Assembly: GCF_037038585.1 (NCBI RefSeq)
Contig: NC_092521.1
Span: 54,134,398-54,198,397 of the forward strand
DNA length: 64,000 bases
Direction of reading: 5' to 3'
Source of the DNA: Patagioenas fasciata
Lineage: Eukaryota; Chordata; Aves; Columbiformes; Columbidae
In this document: one piece after another, positions 10,951-24,100 of the stretch
Position numbering within the stretch: position 1 is the first letter of the stretch
Layout of the letters: every line of letters starts with the position of its first letter
Position numbers and translations under genes: made by a program
Notes under the pieces: generated by a model
Told to the model about the DNA's origin: nothing
What the model saw: only the letters and a program-made list of their open reading frames with translations
Databases searched by the model: none

Positions 10951-13900
10951 AGCTGCAGTCGATGAACTGGGACTTTTTGCAAGGAGGGAGAGAAGGGAAA
11001 GGTGGGTTACTTGAAATAACAGGGTGAAACTATGTGGGGGGAGAAAACATTGCTAAACTAATTCAATATGCAACTTGCCTATGTGGATGCTATTTTCAGG
11101 TGTTTTTAAAAATTTAGTCTGCTGACGCTTTTCTTGTAAATTTCTCCACTTTGAAACTTCATGCCAGTGCTGATATCCACCATGTTTGTAAATGAAATTA
11201 ATTCTCTCCTCAGTTGGCAAACTGAGAAATGGACTACATTTGTCACATAGGAAGTCTTTGCAACTTTCAAATGACCAGTTATCTCTTGAAACTAGCATAA
11301 ACCACAACAAACTGCTTGTAGAATTTCCTTAAGATAGAGACCCTTATTTAACACTTCAGGAAAGTCCATTTCCATTAGGCTTTCTTGGTTTAAGGTTTGT
11401 CAGTCGCAGAGCTCACATCTACAGTACTCCTTAACGAGTATTTGAAGTAAGTTGCAGCAATGAAGAACATTTTCCTGCGAAAAGAACTGTATGCCCAAAA
11501 TGAGTTGGTTGAGGTGAGAGAATTTTAGTAAAATGATACTGTCTTCCAAATGTGAATCCCCACTGGCTATGCATGTTGCTTATTCTTTAGCAAAACATTG
11601 TGTTGCTCTGTATGGTGTTTCATTTAAAACCATATTTCGAAATACAATAATGTGTATGAGCTGTGTGAGCAGAATTAGACTGCCAGTGTGTTCTTCATAT
11701 TGGGACAGCTCTTTGTGGAGTTCAGACTTCAGCCTCGTTGGCGTTTGTTTTCATTGATCAGGTAAAACAATTCAGGAAAAGAATAGTAATGTACGAATTT
11801 TGTATAAAATAAAGCTATTTCTTATCATACAGCTCAGAGTTATGAGCTATACTTGAGAAGTCATTGCAATGTTTATATTCAAAACATAAACAGGAAAAAT
11901 CTACAGGTCAAGGAGATAAAAATTGAAAAAATTCTGCCATAAAACCCTATCAAAGGCCTTCAAGCCTGCAAATAAATAACACCCCACATCTGTCCCTTCC
12001 AACAGATCTGTCCTTTGCTCACATCAGGAACTTCTTAAATTTCAGGACAGGCAAGGGGGAGGAAAGCAAAATATCTGTGGAGAGAAAAGTCAACAAATTT
12101 CAAGAGCCGAAGTGTCGTTTGTTGTAAAATCATAGAGGTCAGGTTAAGGAATCCTCTGTCCAGGATCACAAGTACCAGTTGGGAGCCAAGTACAAAGGAA
12201 AGGGAAAGAGGGAGCATCTGTACAACATAAAATCCTGCCGGCTTACAGCTTTATAATCAGTTTAACCATTTCTTCAAATTACAGCAAGCTGAAGAGTGCT
12301 ATCTTACATCTATGCAATGATAAGTGCCAGTTTATTATTACATGCACTTTTCCTCATCAGAATATTTCACAAGACCTAGAGAATGTATATTGAGATCCAG
12401 ATCTGGACTTTATAATCTGGCTCAGTTATTATCATTTACCTAAACATCTCTATACAACTTGTAACTGAAATATATACATTGAATTAGTCTGCAGGACTAC
12501 ATCACCATTGTTCAGTGTCCATTATAATAATTCTCTAAGAAAACTGACTCTTCTCAAATTTCATTTGAATGGGTACCTTCTTGAAGAAGAAGATTACTCT
12601 ATTTTCTGTTGTTCCTTTTTCCACAGTTCATTGCTGGGCTTACAAAGTACCAGGCAATCAGAATGCTCCCTGATTCCAAACATAGAACTATTAATATTAT
12701 TCTTTGCTAATCAAGGTTTCTAAGAGCTTTGAATGAATATGCCGTTAGATGACAATCTCAGCTTCTTAAGCGTAACTCCACTGGACATTTACACTGAGTG
12801 AATGCATTGGATATTATAAGTTGAAGATTAGAAATTTCTTAGTCTTTGGCAAACTAATCTGATGAGAAAATGGAATGCCGTGGTACAGGTAAGATCTTGA
12901 ACGAGTCAAGAAACGTGTGTAAGAATGAAAGCATTTTAGGGCACTGTGCTTTCATGCATGTTTATACAGTCCCCCAAAAACATCTGCACAAACTGAAACT
13001 CTGAGCACTACTATATCGTATAGGCTTAACACGGATAGTAGCACTGCAAATTAAAATCACACAAGAGGCTTTTATCTTGTAAAATAATTAACTTGCTACT
13101 GCTCCAACTTGAAACAAAGACAGAGATGGCACAAACTTCAAGAAGGATAATTTCTGAATACCTCGCAATTTGTTGTGCTAATTGAAATTCACTCCAAAAT
13201 AAAGTGAAAATAAAAAAATGTTCTATGGTAAGACAAGAAAAAAGTTATCGGTAAATACCCAGAAAATACTCAGAGATGTGGCTACAGGGAACTTCTTAAA
13301 ATCTTGTTTTCTCTTTCACCAGCTTTCGTGAGCTAGAATTGCCTTAAGGACGAAGTGTTGCAGTTGCTAAGGAATGCAAATTCCTAATATATAGGATGAT
13401 GTAGCACAAACTGAATATGTTAATCTAGCCATCTGTGAATAGCAACCTATGGATAAAAACATTGCCTTTGGCAAAAACAGAGGTTTAGGAGAATTCAAAC
13501 TGGAGAAAGCCCAAATACACAGAGCCTGAATTGAACTGCTCTGCTATGCTGCATCTAAGTAGAGTCCCAGTGAACACCAAATATGCTTTTTCAGCTTTTG
13601 TCTGTGTTGCTGTGCTTAAGGCAGAGCTATTGTGTTAATGGCAGGTTCCCCTTCAGGCCCCGCAGGAGCATGAAGTCACCTCCTGACCCTGGAGGGCAGC
13701 AGGGGCACTCATGGCTGTCAGCAGTACCGTGCTTTTCCTCATCCAGAGCATTTAATAACTTGCACATCCCATCGTCCCACCTTATTGCTCATCCTGTTCT
13801 CAATGATCCTTTCTCCTTGCTGAGTATCGAGGCATTTCTACACTGTGAACACCATTGACACAACATTTGCTGGTAGTGGGGTAGGGAATTTGGAATAGTT

Positions 13901-14802
13901 TGCAGAAGGAGGTGCACTGATATAACCAGACAATAATCCCACCCAGAGCTACATTTAATGGCTAAATAAGGTTTTTATCAATAGCTGTACTATAAAGCAA
14001 AGAATCTCTAATTTTTAGATAGTTTATGTTGGGCTTTTTTTCACACACTTGTTACCCATTCTGCATCTCTGCCTCATTATCTCATAAGGACTACCAAGTG
14101 TTCTGAAAAAGCATTCTGGGAATAATTATCACTTGTAATCAAAGGAAAAAAAATAGAGTAAACTGCCTGTCTGCCTTTAATAAACATTCACTCACTACTA
14201 AAAGCTGGTTTAGATAACTCTTCAGTTGTTCCCCAGAACCCTTCAAGTGCTTTTCTTCCTTTTTCTCCCTTGGAAAAGTATGTCCAGAGGTTAATAAATC
14301 CGAGCTGTGACAGACCAAAGAGAGGAGTAAATTCAAAACAAAAGGCCCTTCACATCACACCATGCCCACAGCTTCCTCTCAACAGAGACACCACCTGTAC
14401 GGCTTGGTGGGCTGGAAGTGCAGCCCAAGGCAAGAGCTGTAGGCCAGCACAACTACCAGGTCCCTTTTGGTGTTCCTTGACTGGTAACCTGACACTCTGC
14501 TTCAACAGCAAAACTTTGGCTCTTGCTATTCCTGACAGTGATTTCAAGCAATGACTTGGCATATGTGCTATGATAATTTGGCTCTGAGAAGATGAAGGCT
14601 TCCATGAGGATTAAAGGAAACCTACTGTTTCAGAGGAAGCTGGGAAACAGCTGCTCCAGGAGACTGTAGGAACTGTCACATGGCAGGGGAAAAGGCGTGA
14701 GTGGATTTAAGACCTTTTACCTGGCCAGAAAAGGTACCATGTCCGCTACCCCATGGTGGAAGGTCCCTCAGGGGCTTGCCCACTTCATAGCACAAGCTTC
14801 AC
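10951..14802. other. Intergenic spacer, LAMA1 to LRRC30, first part
   Basis: AT-rich sequence flanking the CpG island upstream of LAMA1. No gene, RNA or complete mobile element is supported. Open frames are under 120 codons with no recognisable domain and no matching splice pattern. Enhancers are possible but nothing in the raw sequence singles one out. Confidence 0.7.
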
Positions 14803-15126
14803 TAAAGGGGCCTATAAAAAATGATGGAGACAGATTTTTTAGCAGGGCCTGTTGTGATAGGACAAGGGGTAATGGTTTTAAACTAAAGGAGGGGAGATTC
14901 AGTCTAGACATGAGGAAGAAATTTTTTACAATGAGGGTGGTGAAACACTGGCACAGGTTGCCCAGAGAGGTGGTAGATGCTCCATCCGTGGAGACATTCA
15001 AGGCCAGGCCAGACGGGGCTCTGAGCAACCTGATCTAGTTAAAGATGTCCCTGCTCATTGCAGGGAGGTTGGACTAGATGAGCTTTGAAAGTCTCTTCCA
15101 GCCCAAACTGTTCCATGATTCCATGA
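14803..15126 (+). mobile_element. CR1 LINE, 5'-truncated 3' end
   Basis: The sequence follows the 3' end of avian CR1 retrotransposons: the final part of ORF2, translated as RKKFFTMRVVKHWHRLPREV and onward to DGALSNLI and a stop at about 15036-15038, then the short 3' untranslated region (GGTTGGACTAGATGAGCTTT and the following segment). It ends in the typical octamer repeat, here TTCCATGATTCCATGA at 15111-15126. The copy is 5' truncated, as most CR1 insertions are. It keeps an open frame over the ORF2 tail and looks only moderately diverged, so it is younger than the copy near 56 kb. The 5' boundary is approximate. Confidence 0.93.
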
Positions 15127-18100
15127 CTCACTGACCTCAGGAGCTGCTCACACTTAAGTGCTCACCAGAGAGGAGGGCTGGCTTTGGAGAGAAGCAGGAG
15201 CTCTAGGGCAGTCTGGATGCAAAAAGGGGAAGCAGAAGAAAGAGAACGCGAAACTATAAATTCCTACTCTGTTCTCAGAACAGTAAGTCCCATAACACAG
15301 AGGATTTTTAATACCTGGGCTATCGCACGTGCCCGGTACATGCCTCCACCTTCATGTACCTCCAGGTCCTTCACACTGACAGTGCATAGTTTTAGCAGCA
15401 CCCTTCCCTCCAGGCTCTCAAGGGACTGTGAACACCCAGTCACCATTTCCTATTACCACTCAAAATCTAACCTAGTGCCGAAGGCAGGTCCAGCCACCTC
15501 CTTCCTGCCAGGCTGCTGGGGAGAAGGCACCAGGGGCTGCAACAAAGAGACCGAAAGCTCTGCCAAGGAAATGTAGCCAGGAGTTAGGAGAGCACAGAAG
15601 TACCATGGCTGGCTGTTCTTGCACAGGGTCCTTTCTCAATCTCTGTACGAAAGGCGCAATGCCAAATAGTGTAATAAGAGTGCTTTAATAATAAGATACT
15701 AATAAGAAGAGGAATATAGACAGTAATTCTTACATCTCTTCATCCTGGGGTCCCTGTTTTCATGCAGCATCAGATAGACCTGATGTAAGCAGCATAGTTG
15801 CCCCAAACCCCTTATTTTGAAATTAAACAGACCCCCTATTTTGAAATTAAATCTGGAACTATTTCATTATATTTTGGTAAATATATCACGTGCCTGGATC
15901 ATGCCTGGCAATCTGACTATGAAGACACTTCTTCTAACTCTTGCCATGCCTAGCAAAGCCAGAGATGCAGGTAGCAAGAGATACGGGGTAGCAGGAAGCC
16001 ATGCCTGCAAAGGGTGATGTGGTTTGGAAATAGGTTAATAGAGCTGCACTGGTTCCACATTGCAAAATAAGTGGTGATATTTTTCTGTTGATTGATTTCT
16101 GCTGTTTTCCTAGTAGAAATGACTAATTTGCTCTGAATGGTGTCACAGGCAAGACTCAACATGTTTTCTGTGAACGTCTCACAGGGTGGAAATTGTGATT
16201 ATTGTTCAACAGGAATGGTTGGATGGGATACTGCATCGTGGTGAATGTATTCTCCTCAAAAAGTCACAGCGAATTCATGTTAATTTTTCTTCGGCTGAAA
16301 AAATGGAACCTCTAGACAACAGAGACTACAATATTGTCACTGCTGGTAATCAACAGCTACATTTCCATAATGCTTTTTCCAGCCTGAGCATGGGACTTTT
16401 CCTTACATGTTGATTGAACTGTATACAAGAGCTCTAAAGATCCAGTAACCCATGCAGGCAAAGGAACAGCCACAGGTAAGTTCACGAGAGACATCTGTAA
16501 CGTGAAGAACAAATGTTAACAGCAGGAAAAAATCTCACTGATCATCTCCAGTCTGATCTTGGACCTGTGGGAAGGACTTGAAGGACTTCAAGGATCCAAA
16601 CCCCTCATTTCCAAATTTGTATTAGGAAGGGGAGAGAATATAACTTGGCCCTCACAGAGATATTCAAGCTGAACAACATTTAATTTGTGGTCCTAACATC
16701 TGAGATGGTTCTGAATGGATAGAGAATTTATAAAATTATTTAGTTCATGCTTTTAAACCACAATCGATTTGTGATTTAAGTGATTTTGTGATTAAAGTTT
16801 GTGACTAGTTTCTGATTCCTTATTTGCAAAAATTGTTAAATAGGAGTTAATCAGTTAATCACACCCTCTGATCTTTGTTTCAGTTAATCTGGATTTCTTC
16901 TCAAGTGTAGTCAGGTGTGCAGTTGGGAAAATATCTGTAGGACATCAGTATTGTTCCAGTGGTTGAGCTTTTAACAGCAAGTACCAACATTTTGCTTTCC
17001 AGAGACATACACCGGCCTATGAAAAATCTGTGTTAAAAGAAGGCATCCTGATGTGAGATTAGCAAGGTTTCATCACCTTTTTTTTGGTATATCTAGAGAT
17101 AATGCAAGAAAAAAGACTTCTAGAAAGTAGAAGGTGAAAACCAAGAGTTTAAATATGTGACCTCTTTGTCCCACTTGTGGACCAATGAACATCTCTAGTT
17201 GTCTCCTGTAGGTTTTAACATGAAGTCATTTATTGATACACTTAAACATTAATTTGATGTCAGCTTTAAGATTCATATATAGAAATTTGCCATAGAATCT
17301 AATTCAAGAGGCAATGTAACTTTATAAATGTGGGAGGAAATCTGCACATAATGTGAGCTATTTTTTAATCTTAACTGCCATTCCTGCTATTGCAAGAAAG
17401 TACCTTACACCTGTCTGGAAAGCCATTATTAGCAAACTGAATAATTTATCACTTCCAGTTTTCAAGAAATTAGACCTGCCTAAGACTGAAACCAGAAGCC
17501 TTTTAAAAAATAGTAATCCGAAAAACCATGTCAGGTTCTTAATTTGAGGAACAGTAGGGGTGTCCTAATGTGTGGTTCAGAGAACATAATTTCAAACCTA
17601 ATACTAACTCCTTCTGTCTATAAAAGCAGATGGACATGCCCTGCTTCTACCTGATGGGTACCCTTATATGTATTTCAACTGAATTTTCACAAGTGGATTG
17701 CAAAAAGGACGTTGTAGTCTGGAAATCTCTGCTATTCACCTTTCTAATGCTATTTTGGGGGATCCTCTGCTACTCGAACGTTACCGTTGATACACATACA
17801 TATATTTTTATTTTATCTTTAAAATTAACTCTGTGTTATTCGAAGTACATGATTTTTGAATTAGATACACTAACTACAGGTAGTTATGGAATCAGTCTTT
17901 AACTTATGTTGAAAGAATAGCCTGTTTTGGAAAATAGGGAAAATCAAGTGCCCTAGTAATTCCTAAATAAATAAATATGGTCAAAAGGATAAAGTTTATG
18001 GGGTAATCTTGTTTTAATTACTGATCAATTAGATTGCACTGACTAGAACTTATTTCCTTTCTACTTACATTGCTATCTACAGTGCAAAGCCAGTGTTAAA

Positions 18101-21100
18101 TGCAACTGAGCCTGACAGTAGCATTTTCTGTCTCTTTTGTGCTGTGTAAACACACGGTCATCAGTGAAGAAGCAGTCTAATATTTTAATATCTAGAGAGG
18201 TACCAGCCCCGCTTTAAAAAGAATTATAATTAAAAATTCATGAGATACTAGAAATGTTTAGAAAATGAATTGCATAGCAAGAAGAGACAACTGTGTCTAC
18301 GTAAATGTTATACACATGATAGATGGATTGTCAGTCTACATTTACTAAGGTAGTGTTTCTGTGTAAACTCTGTGGCTAATTAGAGGTTTGTTTTGGAGAA
18401 CGAGATGCAAAACCAATTAGTTTTATGAGGGGAGAGCTTAGGAGGTAAGCTCTCTACCTCGTCTTTGACTTCAATGAAGAGATGCCTGTGTTTAAACAAA
18501 TGAAAATGTTATTAAGCTTTAGTCAGTGGTTATCTGCAGTGACACTGCAGCGCTGTGTTTACCTTTCCTGGATTCCTCCCTGCACATTCCTGATCCTCTG
18601 CAGGGAGCAGGCAGAGGTACTGTCGTGTAAGAGGCAATTAAAATTCTTCCCCATCTTCACATATTCCCTTTCCCTTCCACTATCATGCAACTCAAGGTGA
18701 CCCCACTGCAGGTGCTCCCAGGAATGGGCACCTCTCTGGTAAGAGGCACCATCAGACTGAAAATAATGTTTGTATCTCATCTTGAGCTGCTCATGAAGCC
18801 ATCGCTTGCTCTTTTATTTTTTTTCACTCTATCTCGTTTGTAAAAGTAGAAAAAAAATTAAAAAACCCAAACCTGACTGTATATCACATGCACACTACAA
18901 GCAAGCAAACTTCTTTGTTTTTTTAATGGCTTTTTTATCAAAGCTATCAAGGAACAGGAAAAATAGGTATTATTGCTGTAGCATTTCTGATAAAATATCA
19001 GGACCTACAGAAGATTGAAAGTTGTTCTGTCAAAGAGTGTCAATGAGACAATTGACAAACAAATCAGCACACAGAGTTTACACTGATTTTTGATGAATAC
19101 TTTATATTATAACATTTTCAAGGTACTCTATAAACTCTGTAAGCTGGTGCCACAAACAACATAAAAGATTCAATTCATTGGCATGAAAATGAAGCCACAA
19201 ACACAAGACCTTAAAGAAAAAAAAAGGCTTTGAATCCCAAACCATATCACTAACATGTAGGTCAAGAATTTCCTACTGAGATTTTCTTTAGCCCCAGCTT
19301 AATTTTCAGACACTGGTAAGTTATTTGTGACAAAATTGTGCCTTGGTGGATTGTGTTCTTACAGGATATTTGAGTTTTTAATAAAATTTTTAATACTAAT
19401 ACAAATACTACATTCATTCTAAAAGTAGAGAAGTACTGAAAACATTAAAAAAGTAAATACTTGTAATAAAAACTTAGTTATTAAAACCAACAAATTTAAA
19501 CTACAGTTAGTCTATTTAATGTAATTTCACTTTCAAGACTTATGTTCTGTTTCATTGAAATCTGGAAGTATTGCTACGTTGTAAAATCTTCAGTAAGCTA
19601 CAGTTTTCCTGATTTTATTCTGCAGTCATCTGAAAGAGCCACAGGATGGCACTGTAAAACTGCAAGTCAAAACCTTTTAACTCCCTTCTAATACCCACTT
19701 TAAAGTGCTAATGAAATCAACGCCACTTGTATTCGCAGAGCAGAGCCCAACAGCCTTCTCTTTACTGGTAACTTTTTTGCATTTTTCACACCTTTCACGA
19801 TGCGAATCAGAAAACCCGGGTTCAGTTTTAGTTAGGCCCTGCTGCCGGCTGCTGTAGTCTGTGACTTGGTGCTGGCGGTGCCCAGTGGGAGGCTGGCCAG
19901 CTCTGGATGCTTCAGGCAGACAAAGCAGTTACTCTGATGGAAAAAGTGATGAGCCAGGCTGTCTGTAGGGGAGCTTTCCTGCTCCCGATTAGTTTAGCAT
20001 TAACTTATTTCATAAAGCATGAGTTTTACATGTTTATGTTTCACCTGCCTTATGTAACTCACTGGCTGCATGAATATCCTCATCATGCATATAGCGCTTG
20101 AAGATTGACAGTATCAGGCTTATTTCACACTCTGTTCCCCTGATGGTATTTCTGTAAGAAGCAGAGTTTGGAGAAGGTTGCAGAAGGGTGGGAGAGGGGT
20201 GCAGGTGAGTGCAACAGCTCATACATAAAGTTGAAAATGAACATGAGTACAATGGGTACTTCTTGACTATAGCATTTCACTACATTTAAGGACACAATAT
20301 CTATCTTTTGTATCATCTAAATGCCTCATTTCTCTGAAAAACAAAACAAAAACTTTCATGGAGCCTTTTACTCTCCCAAAATTTCCAATATTGAGTTTCT
20401 CCTGGCACCATACTGAACTAGCTTATTAGCATTTGACAAGTAGGACACTTGCAGTGTTCATGGGTTTAATTGCTTTGCCAAGATAACGGGTTTTACTTTT
20501 ATATATTTTGTGTAATACTGACAAAATAATAAATTCCACATCCCTTCCTGAAGCAAATCTCTCATTAAAGTCAGTTTGAACTTTACCACAGGAAAAAAGA
20601 AAAAAGAGCAAATAACTGAGCCTGGAATTTGGGATTACCCCGTGCCAGACTTTGCAGCAGCAGCTGCAGTGAAGCCAGCAAAAGCCAAGGAATTTTGCTT
20701 GAGATCAAAACTTTTGCTGGCAGCAAATAATTAATGAGCAATTGTTACTAGAAAATACTATCGAGGGAAGCTAATGGCTGTTCAGTTTAAATTCAAATTT
20801 TTAATTTTTTTTCTCTAATACATATTTTAAAACACTTGTATTTAAAATAAAGTTCATTTTCATACTCATGTGAATTGGCTACACATTATGAAAGAGCCTT
20901 TCCAAGAACGTCTGAAACATAATAGCTATCATGACAATTTTCAATAAATCATTCCTGGCTGAGAGTCTCAGAGGAAGAGAAACTAAATGATGATTGAATT
21001 ATCCTTTTATTTCTAAAAGTGATCTTTCTGAATCAGAACTGATGCACTGTGCGGAAATGGGTTTGAAACACTTACGTTTCTGCTTTAATGATTCCCCCTG

Positions 21101-24100
21101 TTCTCTGAAGAGCCAACATCCTGAATTTCTACTTTATGGATGGGAATTCACAGGGCAGAGGTAGATGTGACTTGATGAGAGGGTTAGTGTACAGGGTAGC
21201 GGTAGCCATATACCAACTAAACTCCTTTGGAAAAATGCTGGAGAGGCAAATATGCACTCAGATTAAAACCAGAGTGGGATCCACCAGTGTGTCATGGATA
21301 CAAGGCTTGTAAACCAGCATTTGCACAGCTAAACCAGGAGTGCTGCCTCCAAAATAAAGGCTCCAGGTCACAAGTGCCCAAGGGCTCTGCTCCCAGCTAC
21401 TATGATCCCAACAACATCCATGCCACTGGGAAAGAACCTCTGCGCTACCTACTCCTCTCTTTGCCCTGGTTTTACCTTCTTCATCTCCAGAGGCAGAGGA
21501 GGAAGAGGTGGCTGTAACCGAGACATGATTTAAAGCCAGGTCAGATGTTGCTCGTGGAACTGAATGCCCTTCTCTGGCCAGAGTGCACCCATTCAACACC
21601 TTTCATTTGCAGATAGCTGAATGTTTCATTTCTATGTTTCCAAATGGCATCATCATCTGTTTTGCAAACAGCAAAACACTCACATGCTATGGCTTTCTAG
21701 CTTTTCCAAAAAAAGGCCGTGCTGCCTAGACAGTCCCAGTCCAGCTAGAAGAGTAAGACACACAGTCAGAGCCAGTGGTGGGCAATGCCTAAAGCCACCA
21801 AGGAATCCTAAAGATCCCAGATTCAGCATCTCTTTGAATAAAAGATGCTCTTGCGACATGCTACAGCATTATAACTGGCTTCAAGTCTTACTTTTTCTAA
21901 TCTGATTGCAAGCAAAGTTTGAATATTTCCTGAAAACACACATCATTGGCATATTTTAATTGCATCACCATTTGAGGCAATCAATAAAATCACAACTGCT
22001 GAACTGTACATATGTTTTGGTACATTTGAGTACCTGTTCTTATATAACTGATGAAATAGTTCAGTGGCCTCTTTATGCTTTACTAGGATGCTCAGTGGTT
22101 TAGAGAGTAGAACTCTCACAAATAAGACTTGCAAAGGCAAGCCTTACATGAAGCCTGGTTCTTATCCTCCCGTGTCATCTGTATGTTCCTTAAAAGTATT
22201 TGAATTAATACTTTAAATATTTATACCGTGACCCCTGTCAGGAACTAATGGGCTTTCAGTTAATAAATTATTTCATGCACATTTAATAACTTCAGCAGTG
22301 TGTGCAAATCTCTCTTCAATGAAGATGCAGAGACTCACATGTTTCTATCTTAACTGCCACAACAACTGAACAAATTCAATGGATGTTGTGCAGTTATTTA
22401 CTGCTAAAGGGCCAACAGACAGTTTAGACAAAAGGGAATTAGCTGTTCAGGCATAGTTTTCTATTAATCAGTAGATAGAGCTCTTTCTAGGGTTAGAATT
22501 ATGGAAGGGATGCAAGAGTCTGTAAGAAAGCTCCCCCATTATTGACTTTGAGATACATGTGAGTGTTTAAGATGCAAAGCCAGAGGGTCACATTCCAGCT
22601 GAGAATTAACAGGTGTGACTTCCAAAATAAACAATGTTGATTGACATTGATTCTGAATTTGGCCTGTTGTTTAGAAAATATTTTTGGCTGATGAAGGCCC
22701 CAGAATATAAAATACCTTCACATAGTCACAGGTGTTGTCAAATTAACTAAATGTGGTAGTTTGCATTAAAATCGTATTTAATTGTAGAACATAAGAATTT
22801 TGATAATTGTACTGGAAATATACAGAGTTGCTCTATACCTTATGAAGATAGTGACCACCTATGAAGAGTTATAAGCAGAGGTCATGGTAATACTATGTTT
22901 ATTTAAAAAACAAAACAAAACAAAATGACACTGTTTTCTGGGGTTTTTTTTCACTGCATTCTTCATGTCAGAAACAAAGCATTTGCTTTGGAAGCCCCCA
23001 AATTGCCTAGATGCCTGAGGAAGTAAGTCTTCATCAGGGGCCACTCTTGCCTTCAGGTCAGTCCAGAGCAGAAACTGGAGCCCTGCCATCGCAAATGTGG
23101 AACTGCCAAAGCTTATGCCTCAGCTGAGCTGTGCCATGGAAATTATGATCATGGGTGGCCTGAGAAGGACTCACTAAGGAACACATCAGGAGGAGCTGAG
23201 AGGTTATTGCTGCAGTATCTTGCCTAATTCTATTTCCTTCTTTTTTTTTTAATAAAAAGTTATAATAATAATTTTTAAAATCCTGCAATCTGTACGTATG
23301 GTAGTGGAAGAAATATAGAGCTACTTGAATCAGAAAGTATAACTGCCCTTCAGAAGGTAGGTAGGAAGAAACTGCCTCCTCTCTGTCGCACTGTCGGATG
23401 ACACCAGTTCTGTCCTGTGGTAAAAACACAGAGGGAATCAGTCAGGCTTTCCTAATAAGAATAAAGTGGGAAAAAATCCCTGGCTGTGAAGAAAAACTGT
23501 TAGTCTATCATAGCTGGTACTCTCACAAATCAGTGGTGCAGAGCTGTGCTTATTACATAGCAACAGAATCTCTTACAAAATCAGTTATAATTTTTGCAGC
23601 AGATGTTATGTGCTGCACATAGACAACGCAAATGACAATCACTCTTTCAATGCTTTTCAGTGATTGCCTACATAGTTCAATAAGTTATCTGGATACCACT
23701 GCTGCAAAGACATGTTATGGTTGTATACTGCTGCTAATGGAGAATTCCCCTTAATTTATGACTTCTACCTTTCCAGCATTTTTGTTTATTATTCAAAGCA
23801 TTTATCTGAAAACTAATAAAGCATGTAAGCATTATAGTAATAGCTAAGATTTTTTAATGAGATTTACTGGGAGAGTTTGGGCTGACACAAATAACATCTT
23901 TAACTGGTCGATTATTGTCCTTCCCAGAAGACTGATCCAGGAGTACATCAGTGATTTATCAGTATTAAAAGACAACATGCCATATCTAGTGCTTTCCATC
24001 TTACCCATGTCCATACTTGTACACATAGTTTAGCTAATTAGAAAGAAAAAAAAGTTTAGCTTCTGAGTCTTTCTGTATGAGACCTGGCTGGTGCAGAGTC

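Noticed and set aside
14697..15038. A 113-codon plus-strand open frame
   Set aside because: Its C-terminal two thirds is the end of CR1 ORF2, so it belongs to the mobile element and is not a host gene.
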